Positions 7,732-13,355 of a stretch of DNA of 13,355 bases are shown here, piece by piece; the stretch's first letter is position 1, and each line of letters begins with the position of its first letter. The notes beneath the pieces are model-generated. The model saw only the letters and a program-made list of their open reading frames with translations. It was not told the origin of the DNA and did not search any database. Source of the stretch: an uncultured Eubacterium sp. (GTDB lineage Bacteria > Bacillota > Clostridia > Lachnospirales > Lachnospiraceae); NCBI GenBank assembly GCA_902475415.1, contig CABRZK010000039.1, positions 1 to 13,355 on the forward strand, in the 5' to 3' direction. Made by a program: the position numbers and the translations under genes.

Positions 7732-7741
7732 AACTTACTCA
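7671..7741 (-). ncRNA. Predicted short RNA or attenuated leader (about 70 nt)
   Basis: The interval is bounded by a near-consensus promoter (start near 7741) and an intrinsic terminator, both on the minus strand, and holds no ORF with a start codon of note. Its 5' part can form a small TTTTC/GAAAA hairpin. If the terminator is bypassed, the transcript enters the moxR operon. Both ideas, free small RNA or conditional leader, are inferences from signals only. Confidence 0.4.
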
Positions 7742-7747
7742 ATATCT

Positions 7748-7776
7748 ATGATAGCATACGCTAACTCAAGTGTCAA
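7748..7776 (-). promoter_or_regulatory. Strong predicted promoter, minus strand
   Basis: A perfect -35 TTGACA (7776-7771), a 17-bp spacer and TATCAT (7753-7748) preceded by TGc (extended -10) make this the best promoter match in the window. The spacer contains a TAGCATACGCTA near-palindrome (plus-strand sense), and an 18-bp imperfect palindrome (7779-7796) abuts the -35, both in operator-like positions. Confidence 0.75.
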
Positions 7777-7841
7777 GATGTATCAAATTCAATACAATCG
7801 CCAAAAAGTGCCCTTATTGATCGTTTTGTCTCATAGAACGC

Positions 7842-7870
7842 TTGCAATTCTCGATTTTTTATATTATTAT
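7842..7870 (+). promoter_or_regulatory. Predicted ferredoxin promoter
   Basis: TTGCAA (7842-7847), 17-bp spacer and TATTAT (7865-7870) fit a sigma-A promoter. Transcription would start near 7877, about 50 nt before the ferredoxin ATG. Confidence 0.6.
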
Positions 7871-7876
7871 GATGGA

Positions 7877-7892
7877 AAGCTTATGAAAGCTT
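7877..7892 (+). promoter_or_regulatory. 5'-terminal hairpin of the ferredoxin mRNA
   Basis: AAGCTT occurs twice (7877-7882, 7887-7892) and pairs with itself around a 4-nt loop; the flanking GAAAGCTTA is a direct repeat with a 10-bp period. It starts at the predicted transcription start, a position where a hairpin can protect an mRNA from 5'-end-dependent decay. Confidence 0.4.
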
Positions 7893-7925
7893 AACGAACA
7901 AGTATTTTTTAAGGAGGAAAAAATT

Positions 7926-8096
7926 ATGGAATACGTAATTAGCGATTCTTGTGTAATGTGTGGCGCATGTGCTGGTGGATGTCCAGTAGGTGCTATTTCT
8001 GAGGGAGATTCTCAGTACCAGATCGACGCTGACGCTTGCATCGATTGCGGCGCTTGCGCAGGTACATGTCCTACAGGTGCTATCGCAGAGGCTTAA
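7926..8096 (+). CDS. 2[4Fe-4S] ferredoxin, clostridial type
   Basis: This 56-residue acidic protein carries two complete CxxCxxCxxxCP motifs: C9, C12, C15, C19 and C38, C41, C44, C48, each closing one [4Fe-4S] cluster with three Cys of its own motif and one of the other. The two halves (SCVMCGACAGGCPVGAI and ACIDCGACAGTCPTGAI) show the internal duplication typical of clostridial ferredoxins (about 55 residues). It is a soluble, low-potential electron carrier for partners such as pyruvate:ferredoxin oxidoreductase, hydrogenase or Rnf. AAGGAGG (7911-7917), 8 nt before ATG, is a near-perfect ribosome site. With its own promoter, 5' hairpin and terminator it is monocistronic. The GCT/GGT-rich codon use and strong ribosome site suggest high expression. 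Confidence 0.97.
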   Translation: MEYVISDSCVMCGACAGGCPVGAISEGDSQYQIDADACIDCGACAGTCPTGAIAEA

Positions 8097-8131
8097 TTTG
8101 AGCGCTTGTTAGCATATTTAATATCAATCAT

Positions 8132-8169
8132 AAAAACTACTGTATCTGATTATGGTACAGTAGTTTTTT
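8132..8169 (+). terminator. Intrinsic terminator of the ferredoxin gene
   Basis: AAAAACTACTGTA (8132-8144) pairs perfectly with TACAGTAGTTTTT (8156-8168) around an 11-nt loop, and the right arm runs into a T-tract, with another T-rich stretch shortly after. It lies 36 nt after the ferredoxin stop. The A-rich left arm means it may also work from the minus strand. Confidence 0.9.
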
Positions 8170-8226
8170 GTTTATTTTTTTCCAAATAAAATGTAAATTC
8201 TTCTTCCTTTTACATAAACTTTAGTG

Positions 8227-8232
8227 TATAAT
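8227..8232 (+). promoter_or_regulatory. Possible -10 box for the LacI-family gene
   Basis: TATAAT at 8227-8232 is a perfect -10 hexamer about 80 nt before the regulator's ATG, but no good -35 lies at 16-18 bp; TTTACA is only 12 bp upstream. ATGATT/AATCAT (8249-8254, 8268-8273) form an inverted repeat just downstream that could be an autoregulatory site. Confidence 0.35.
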
Positions 8233-8310
8233 AAAGTTAAAATTTAGTATGATTGAGTTTCAAGCAAAATCATTTTATGTTTTTAATATCATTTATTATG
8301 GAGAAAAAAG

Positions 8311-9333
8311 ATGGCTATCACAGCAAAAAAAATCGCAGAAAAGCTTAACCTTTCCCCCTCTGCTGTATCGTTAGCATTAAACGGTAAACCGGGTGTCAGT
8401 GACAGCACAAGAGAACTAGTACTCGCAGAAGCAGAACGAATGGGTTATGCAAAGCAGAAAGTAACAACAGCCGGGCCTCAGAATATCCGGTTCGTCATTT
8501 TTCTTGGACATCAGCGAATCATTCAGGAAACAACCTTTTATTCCTACATTTTGCAGGGAATTGAAAAATATGCCAAACGATATGGTTACAACGTACTGGT
8601 AAGTTATTACCGCGCAGATGAAGATCCTACTTTGCAGTTAAATGCAATTTCCGCAGATGTCACAGGTTTGATTATTCTTGGAACATCTATTGAACGTTCC
8701 CGTTTGGATTTACTGCAACCACTTTTCGATCTGGATCTTCCTATGGTCATGGTTGATAATTACATTGAATCCCTCGGCATTGACTGCGTTGTCACAGACA
8801 ATTACCGCGGCGTATACAATGCTACAAAATACCTGCTTGCCAAAGGCTATACCGATCTCGGATATCTGCGTTCCAAATCCAAAATTGATAATTTCCGCAG
8901 ACGCCAGGAAGGATTTTTTAACGCTTGCAAAGAGGCTGATCTGAATCAGAAGTATACCATGATTGATGTAGGTATTTCTTCTCAAATGGCTTACGATGAT
9001 ATCAGCCTATGGCTTGAGCAGGGAAATAAACCACCACGCGCTCTGGTTGCAGATAACGATGTCATTGCTACAGCATGCACAAGAGCTTTAAAAGCACACG
9101 GATATCGTATTCCGGAAGATGTGGCAGTCATAGGCTTTGACAATATGCCTTTATGCACAATGGTAGATCCTCCGCTGACTGCAATTGATGTCAATAAGGA
9201 AATGATTGGTAAGACAGCGGTAAATCTTCTTCATAACCGCATTAACGAATTTTACTCCGGCGCAGAATGTATGGATGATGGAACGCTTCTCGTATATGTT
9301 TCCACCAGATTGATAGAACGTGATTCAACCTGA
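8311..9333 (+). CDS. LacI/GalR-family transcriptional regulator
   Basis: The 340-residue protein starts with the LacI helix-turn-helix (about residues 3-22, ITAKKIAEKLNLSPSAVSLAL) and VSDSTRELVLAEAERMGY (29-46). A periplasmic-binding-protein-like sensor domain follows from about residue 58, with conserved D149/N150, RRQEGF (197-202), ADND (247-250) and GFDN (275-278). Such repressors usually release DNA when a sugar or sugar phosphate binds. The hinge after GY is atypical: AKQKVTTAGPQN lacks the usual A..L lever leucine, so its DNA reading may differ. Ribosome site GGAG (8300-8303), 7 nt before ATG. The gene converges on the sugar transport operon and is probably its regulator; the operon promoter is outside the window, so no operator can be checked. 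Confidence 0.93.
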   Translation: MAITAKKIAEKLNLSPSAVSLALNGKPGVSDSTRELVLAEAERMGYAKQKVTTAGPQNIRFVIFLGHQRIIQETTFYSYILQGIEKYAKRYGYNVLVSYYRADEDPTLQLNAISADVTGLIILGTSIERSRLDLLQPLFDLDLPMVMVDNYIESLGIDCVVTDNYRGVYNATKYLLAKGYTDLGYLRSKSKIDNFRRRQEGFFNACKEADLNQKYTMIDVGISSQMAYDDISLWLEQGNKPPRALVADNDVIATACTRALKAHGYRIPEDVAVIGFDNMPLCTMVDPPLTAIDVNKEMIGKTAVNLLHNRINEFYSGAECMDDGTLLVYVSTRLIERDST

Positions 9334-9384
9334 TCATTTTATCTAATCGTATAAAGTGAGATACCATCATAAATGATCCCCCAT

Positions 9385-9429
9385 AAAGACAGAGACATAA
9401 ATCCCAGGGATTTATGTTTCTGTCTTTTT
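9385..9429 (+). terminator. Very long intrinsic terminator after the LacI-family gene
   Basis: About 20 base pairs, with one wobble pair, are centred at 9406 (arms 9385-9404 and 9408-9427, loop CAG) and followed by T residues to 9429. It lies about 50 nt after the regulator's stop. Confidence 0.85.
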
Positions 9430-9482
9430 GCCAAATCTCCCAGCACAAAAATAAAAAGCTTTTATATCATCGAAATTTTCTC

Positions 9483-9528
9483 AAAAAAAACAGATCCAAC
9501 GGCAGGGATCGCTACCATCGGACCTGTT
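9483..9528 (-). terminator. Intrinsic terminator of the sugar operon
   Basis: On the minus strand AACAGGTCC (9528-9520) pairs with GGATCTGTT (9497-9489) with one wobble, extended inward by GATGG/CCGTT, and eight T follow (9490-9483). It is about 70 nt after the cupin stop and shows that the operon ends there. Confidence 0.85.
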
Positions 9529-9600
9529 ATCTAGAGATTTATGTTATCCCTATACATGAGGAAGAAAACTAATTTAGATTGGACAATATTTCACTATTTC

Positions 9601-10020
9601 TTATTCTTCTGGCGGAATGATCTCATCCGCCTGTTTTGCAAGATCTGCCTCAGAACCCGGAACCTGATATACTGCTACCATATGAGTAACCATATCTGGT
9701 CCGTTTACTGTACCATGCTCAAGATGAGCCGGGATACGAACGAAATCACCTGGCTGCATTAATTCAGAAATTCTTGTGCCATCTTCCAAAATGATATACT
9801 GCTCGCAATCTTTACCATCAATCATATAAAGCAGCTCATCGCACTCATGGCTATGCTGGTTATGTCCTAAACCTGGAAGCAGAGTTACAATGCCACCTGT
9901 CATGTTGTCTGTGCCTGTTGTACGCGGCTCAATTGTCCACTCAAGTGTTCCCCAAGGGAATTTCTGTGTCTCACACTGTTTTGTATTTACAAAAAATTCT
10001 TTTCCTGTATATTTTTTCAT
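9601..10020 (-). CDS. Small single-domain cupin protein
   Basis: The 139-residue protein has both cupin motifs: GHNQHSHECDE (52-62), giving the metal ligands H56, H58 and E62, and GDFVRIPAHLEHG (91-103) with H102. This metal-binding single barrel can be a sugar isomerase or epimerase, a dioxygenase, a lyase subunit or a ligand sensor; sequence alone does not choose. It is the last gene of the sugar operon, 99 nt after the Gfo/Idh gene, so a role in sugar or aglycone conversion is likely. AGGAG 9 nt before ATG is the ribosome site. The acidic C-terminus (ADEIIPPEE) has no recognised function. Confidence 0.85.
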   Translation of the reverse strand: MKKYTGKEFFVNTKQCETQKFPWGTLEWTIEPRTTGTDNMTGGIVTLLPGLGHNQHSHECDELLYMIDGKDCEQYIILEDGTRISELMQPGDFVRIPAHLEHGTVNGPDMVTHMVAVYQVPGSEADLAKQADEIIPPEE

Positions 10021-10072
10021 GATAATAATCTCCTTTTACTATACCGATAAGATATTGTTTTTCGATCATCCG

Positions 10073-10094
10073 GAGCCAGTTTTTCAACCGGCTC
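10073..10094 (-). promoter_or_regulatory. Intercistronic GAAA-tetraloop hairpin
   Basis: On the minus strand GAGCCGGTT (10094-10086), loop GAAA and AACTGGCTC (10081-10073) make a 9-bp stem with one wobble and a GNRA loop. There is no T-run behind it, so it is not a terminator. It sits between the Gfo/Idh and cupin genes, where such hairpins commonly mark RNA processing or protect upstream mRNA. Confidence 0.6.
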
Positions 10095-10119
10095 TGAACA
10101 ATCATATACTTTTTAACTC

Positions 10120-11232
10120 TTAAAACTGAGTAAAGTCTGGCATTTTAATAATTTCTCCGCCTCTCATAGCAGACTCATGAGCCAGGATTCCGGCAACATT
10201 CCAGTTAGCTGCTACAACAGAGTTTACATGAGCTGGTCTGCCCTCAAGAATTGCATCGATATACTCACGGATCATATGCGGATGAGATCCACCATGTCCA
10301 TCACCCTGGATGAAGGATACATGCTCTTTATCTTCGATCTGGTTCTTCAGTGAGAATTTCTTGATAGAATCCGGAAGCATATAATCTGTATCCGGTACAT
10401 GAATGTGTTTTGCACCTTCATATCCTTCATAGATAACAGGTCCTTCACCTACACACTGCTCCCACTCGAAAGATTTCTTGGAACCATAGAAATCAAAGCT
10501 CTCACGATACTGACGAATTGTATTAAACAGTGTACGTGTAACCTCTCCAGATACATCAGAATCAGCAAATGTTAACTGTACAGACTCTGCTGCAAACGGG
10601 GATTTATACTGATCAATGTACTCTTCCTGAATACGTCCGGAACCGATACAACGAACTGTTTTGATCGGTTTACGAAGGATTTCAGAAAGTGGAGCAATCG
10701 CATGAGTCGGATAATGCATTGGCGGCATACCATACCAGTAGGACGGCCATCCCGGAAGACCCATGTTCTGCTGATGAGATCCTCTCAGGAACTGAAGACG
10801 TCCAATCTCACCTTTCTCATATAATCCTTTGAAGTATAAGAACTCTCTTGTATAAATGGATGTCTCCATTAACATGTAAACTTTACCGGTTTCTTTTTCC
10901 AGTTTGCAGATGTTCTCACACTCTTCAACTGTCATTCCCATCGGAACAGTAGAAGCAACATGTTTACCTGCTTTTAATGCTTTTTCTACGAACGTATAAT
11001 GTGAAAGTAAATCTGTGTTGATATGTACTGCATCAATATCAGGATCTTTTAATAACTCATCATAGTCTGTGTAACGTTTCTCTACCCCATGTGCATCCGC
11101 GAATTTGTTTAATTCTTCTTCGTTTCTACGACAAACTGCTACACATTCTGTTTTGTCATACGCCTGATAAATCGGTACAAATTCTCCTCCAAATCCTAAT
11201 CCTACTACCGCAACTCTTACTTTGTTGTCCAT
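10120..11232 (-). CDS. Gfo/Idh/MocA-fold NAD(P)-dependent protein, atypical catalytic motif
   Basis: The 370 residues form an N-terminal Rossmann domain with GLGFGG (11-16) and a C-terminal alpha/beta domain. Normal family members dehydrogenate sugars or cyclitols using the Lys of an EKP motif. Here that place reads STVPMGMT (94-101), with Val instead of Lys, and the usual Asp/His pair is replaced by MHYPTHAIAPL (172-182). The VP motif, YPTH, GHGGSHPHM (312-320) and the PDF ending recall the GH109-like redox glycosidases, which use bound NAD to oxidise C3, eliminate the aglycone and reduce again; this likeness is from memory of motifs, not an alignment. Either activity on a sugar imported by the neighbouring transporter is plausible. 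AGAGGTG upstream serves as ribosome site. It follows the second permease by 47 nt. Confidence 0.85.
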   Translation of the reverse strand: MDNKVRVAVVGLGFGGEFVPIYQAYDKTECVAVCRRNEEELNKFADAHGVEKRYTDYDELLKDPDIDAVHINTDLLSHYTFVEKALKAGKHVASTVPMGMTVEECENICKLEKETGKVYMLMETSIYTREFLYFKGLYEKGEIGRLQFLRGSHQQNMGLPGWPSYWYGMPPMHYPTHAIAPLSEILRKPIKTVRCIGSGRIQEEYIDQYKSPFAAESVQLTFADSDVSGEVTRTLFNTIRQYRESFDFYGSKKSFEWEQCVGEGPVIYEGYEGAKHIHVPDTDYMLPDSIKKFSLKNQIEDKEHVSFIQGDGHGGSHPHMIREYIDAILEGRPAHVNSVVAANWNVAGILAHESAMRGGEIIKMPDFTQF

Positions 11233-11279
11233 ACCTTACACCTCTTTCTTTAAGATTAAAAAATATTGTATCTGAAAAA

Positions 11280-12248
11280 TTATCTGCTTGTCTTTTCGCG
11301 AACATATACAATTAACATGAGAAGCAGAATAATTCCGGATCCTAAATACTTACCGCTGTCGCCATAGCCAAGTGCTACAAATAAGTTCGTCAGTGTCTGA
11401 AGAACGATTGCTCCAAGGATTACCCCAATGTAATTTCTCTGACCACCTTTGATTGAAACACCACCGATAACTACGGCTGCGATACTTGGCATTACATATG
11501 TAGATGCCATATCCTTGAATGCCATTCCCAGGTTACCAAGAAGGATCAGACCCATCAATGCAGCAATCACACTGCATACAACGAAGGAAGACATTCTGAT
11601 AAAGTTGACTTTTACACCAGATAAATGTGCTGTTCTTGGATTCGCTCCGGTTGCCACATATAAACTGGATAACTTTGTTTTATACAGAAGCCACATTACA
11701 ACTACTGTCATAATAATTAACAGGAAACCAATATTTGGAATCGGACCAGTCTGCTGACCTGCAAGCCATTTCAAAAACGGACTTGGTTCACCACCGATAC
11801 TTGCACCGGCTGAATAAATATCTACAATACCCTGAAGGATCTGTGACATTGCCAGCGTTACTACCAGTGAAGGAATTCTTGCGTAAATAGTCATAAAACC
11901 ATTTACCAGACCAACAATGACGCCAACCATCAGTGCAAATAAAATTGCTTTCCAGATATTCATGTTGGAACCGTCCATCATACCTGCTGTTACACAGGAT
12001 ACCAGTGTCGCTGTATAACCAACGGACAGATCAATGTCACCACCTGTACAAATGATTAACATCTGACCAAGACCGAAGATTGCGATCAAAGCTGCAAACT
12101 TAACAGTTGAACCAACAGAAGCGAACTGCCCACCGGTAATCGCATTTCCGATAACAAACAGGATAATAATTAGGATGATACAAAGGATCAGGCTTGAATT
12201 TTTCTTAACAAATGATTTTGAGCCATTTTCTGCTGCCATATTATTCAT
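11280..12248 (-). CDS. Ribose-type sugar ABC transporter permease (second copy in operon)
   Basis: This 322-residue, very hydrophobic protein has the pattern of RbsC-like permeases (BPD_transp_2): a short polar N-terminus, about 8-10 membrane helices, GGDIDLSVG (about residues 70-78) in the early conserved loop, and the coupling region VVIGGVSIKGGQRN (about 260-273), which contacts the ATPase. It shares the overall plan of the preceding permease but is clearly different in sequence, so the two probably form a heterodimeric channel. Its ATG overlaps the preceding gene's stop by 8 nt (ATGAATAA), with GGAGGG 8 nt upstream, which implies translational coupling. Substrate is likely a monosaccharide or related polyol; not readable from sequence. 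Confidence 0.93.
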   Translation of the reverse strand: MNNMAAENGSKSFVKKNSSLILCIILIIILFVIGNAITGGQFASVGSTVKFAALIAIFGLGQMLIICTGGDIDLSVGYTATLVSCVTAGMMDGSNMNIWKAILFALMVGVIVGLVNGFMTIYARIPSLVVTLAMSQILQGIVDIYSAGASIGGEPSPFLKWLAGQQTGPIPNIGFLLIIMTVVVMWLLYKTKLSSLYVATGANPRTAHLSGVKVNFIRMSSFVVCSVIAALMGLILLGNLGMAFKDMASTYVMPSIAAVVIGGVSIKGGQRNYIGVILGAIVLQTLTNLFVALGYGDSGKYLGSGIILLLMLIVYVREKTSR

Positions 12249-13263
12249 CCTTTTTGCCCTCCTTTGAAGTAAGCATTTTTACCAGTCTGATAATTGCGGA
12301 ACTGGATACTGCTACCAACAGAATCAATCCACTTACCAGTGTCTGATAATCACTATTGATGCCGGAGAAAGAAATCAGTTTGGATACAAGACTGATAATT
12401 GCTGCTCCACCGATTGCTACATATACATTTCCTGTACCACCTGCCAGTGAAACACCTCCGACAATTGCAGATGCGATACTCTTCAGAGTTAAAGCATCTC
12501 CAAGACGGGCACTACCTGACTGGTTCTGTCCAACCAGGAATAATGCTGCCAGCATACAGCAGAATGCATCAAACAAATATGCCATAATCTGAACTTTAAC
12601 TGTTTTTACACCACTGTCATATGCAATATTACGATCAGAACCAACTGCGGAAATATAACGACCTAATTTCTTTCTGCTGATGATATACCACAATACAATC
12701 ACACCTACGATCATTAATACTCCGGTCGGAATCTTATCACCAAAAGATTTGAGTGCTGCCGGCATATTATCTACAGAGCTGAATTTGTAGAATACACGCA
12801 TCCAGTTTGCACATCCGCCGCCCGGAGATGGCATGATAAACAATGCTGCTCCAAGATAAATATAGGATGTTGCAAATGTCGCAATAATTGGTGGAAGCTT
12901 AAAGTATGCTACGGATACACCATTTAAAAGTCCGATACCAACCATGGCCAGACAACATACCAATAATGCGATCGCACCACTTCCAGGAGTTGCTGATTTC
13001 ATAATACCGGCAAGAATACAAAGCATAAATGCCATTGCATTACCACTTGACATATCCAGACCGCCCGAAATAATTACAACTGCCTGTCCGATTGTAAGAA
13101 GAATAATCGGTGTCCAGGAAATGATCATATTCTGAAGAGAAGACGGTGCAAAGAAATTTCCCTGCAGTGCTGCTACAACAATGATCATAACGATTAAAAT
13201 TATGATTGTAATGAACTCCGGTTTTCTGACGAAAGCAGGAACAGATTTTTTCTTTGTATTCAT
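12241..13263 (-). CDS. Ribose-type sugar ABC transporter permease (first copy in operon)
   Basis: A 340-residue RbsC-like permease: basic N-terminus (MNTKKKS), about 8-10 membrane helices, SGGLDMSSG (about 66-74) and the ATPase-contact region AIVGGVSLAGGTGN (about 267-280). The cytoplasmic C-terminus ends SKEGKKDE. It starts only 2 nt after the stop of the ATPase gene, with GAGGAGG 10 nt before the ATG, and runs into the next permease with an 8-nt overlap, so ATPase, permease and permease are tightly coupled. A substrate-binding protein gene is expected upstream, outside the window. Confidence 0.93.
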   Translation of the reverse strand: MNTKKKSVPAFVRKPEFITIIILIVMIIVVAALQGNFFAPSSLQNMIISWTPIILLTIGQAVVIISGGLDMSSGNAMAFMLCILAGIMKSATPGSGAIALLVCCLAMVGIGLLNGVSVAYFKLPPIIATFATSYIYLGAALFIMPSPGGGCANWMRVFYKFSSVDNMPAALKSFGDKIPTGVLMIVGVIVLWYIISRKKLGRYISAVGSDRNIAYDSGVKTVKVQIMAYLFDAFCCMLAALFLVGQNQSGSARLGDALTLKSIASAIVGGVSLAGGTGNVYVAIGGAAIISLVSKLISFSGINSDYQTLVSGLILLVAVSSSAIIRLVKMLTSKEGKKDE

Positions 13264-13265
13264 GT

Positions 13266-13355
13266 CTATGCTTCCTCCTCTTTGTGATTACCCTTCATGG
13301 AGAGTTCGACCAATGCCTCATCTGTAATTTCATCACCAACAAGTTCGCCAACGAT
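13266..13355 (-). CDS. C-terminal end of sugar ABC transporter ATP-binding protein (RbsA/MglA type), truncated
   Basis: Only the last 29 codons are inside the window, ending in TAG at 13268-13266. The visible segment IVGELVGDEITDEALVEL followed by SMKGNHKEEEA fits the end of double-domain sugar ATPases, where a conserved GEL.G.EIT.E..... .a..G pattern closes the second nucleotide-binding domain. No ATPase motif is in view, so the call rests on this pattern and on the two permease genes that follow 2 nt later. The start and most of the gene lie to the right. Confidence 0.8.
   Translation of the reverse strand: MVGELVGDEITDEALVELSMKGNHKEEEA

Noticed and set aside
8097..8110. Catabolite repression (cre) site or LacI-type operator around GAGCGCTTG after the ferredoxin stop
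   Set aside because: The match to the cre consensus is imperfect and the place, between a stop codon and a terminator, is not promoter-proximal; a similar GAACGCTTG at 7837-7845 is likewise too weak.
9334..9600. A gene or attachment site between the convergent LacI-type and cupin genes
   Set aside because: Only two terminators and a short ATCATAAATGAT palindrome (9366-9377) are seen; no coding frame with a ribosome site.
1..13355. CRISPR array, insertion sequence, tRNA or rRNA
   Set aside because: No regularly spaced repeats, transposase frame, cloverleaf or rRNA-like stretch was recognised on either strand.

Overview
The window looks like the chromosome of a gut-type Lachnospiraceae (Clostridia) bacterium. 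This rests on moderate-to-low G+C, strong AGGAGG-type ribosome sites, sigma-A-like promoters, a long-form (type 2) LeuA, a clostridial 2[4Fe-4S] ferredoxin, a LacI-family regulator and a ribose-type sugar ABC transporter. The genus cannot be told from the sequence alone.

Left part, all on the minus strand and read from right to left. A three-gene operon at 7499-3044 encodes a MoxR AAA+ ATPase, a DUF58 membrane protein and a membrane-anchored transglutaminase-like protein. It is preceded by a good sigma-A promoter at 7568-7596. Next comes leuA (2831-1170) with its own extended -10 promoter and a leader of about 160 nt that can form hairpins. Only 34 nt after leuA begins a polyprenyl-phosphate sugar-1-phosphate transferase (1135 to the left edge, truncated), which probably opens an exopolysaccharide locus outside the window.

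Middle part (7500-9600). A divergent intergenic region contains the moxR promoter and a second, near-consensus minus-strand promoter (7748-7776). Only about 45 nt downstream of that second promoter is an intrinsic terminator (7671-7699), so it predicts either a short RNA of about 70 nt or an attenuated long leader for the moxR operon. On the plus strand lies a 56-residue ferredoxin gene (7926-8096) with its own promoter, a 5'-terminal hairpin, a strong ribosome site and a terminator. A LacI-family regulator gene (8311-9333) follows, also with a strong terminator.

Right part (13355-9601), minus strand: the end of a sugar uptake and conversion operon. In transcription order it holds the last 29 residues of an ABC ATPase, two different ribose-type permeases, a Gfo/Idh/MocA-fold protein and a small cupin, closed by a strong terminator at 9483-9528. 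The LacI-type gene converges on this operon and is the obvious candidate regulator. The Gfo/Idh protein lacks the usual EKP lysine and has features reminiscent of the redox glycosidase branch (GH109-like), so the operon may process a glycoside or a 3-keto-sugar rather than simply dehydrogenate a sugar. Its substrate cannot be read from the sequence.
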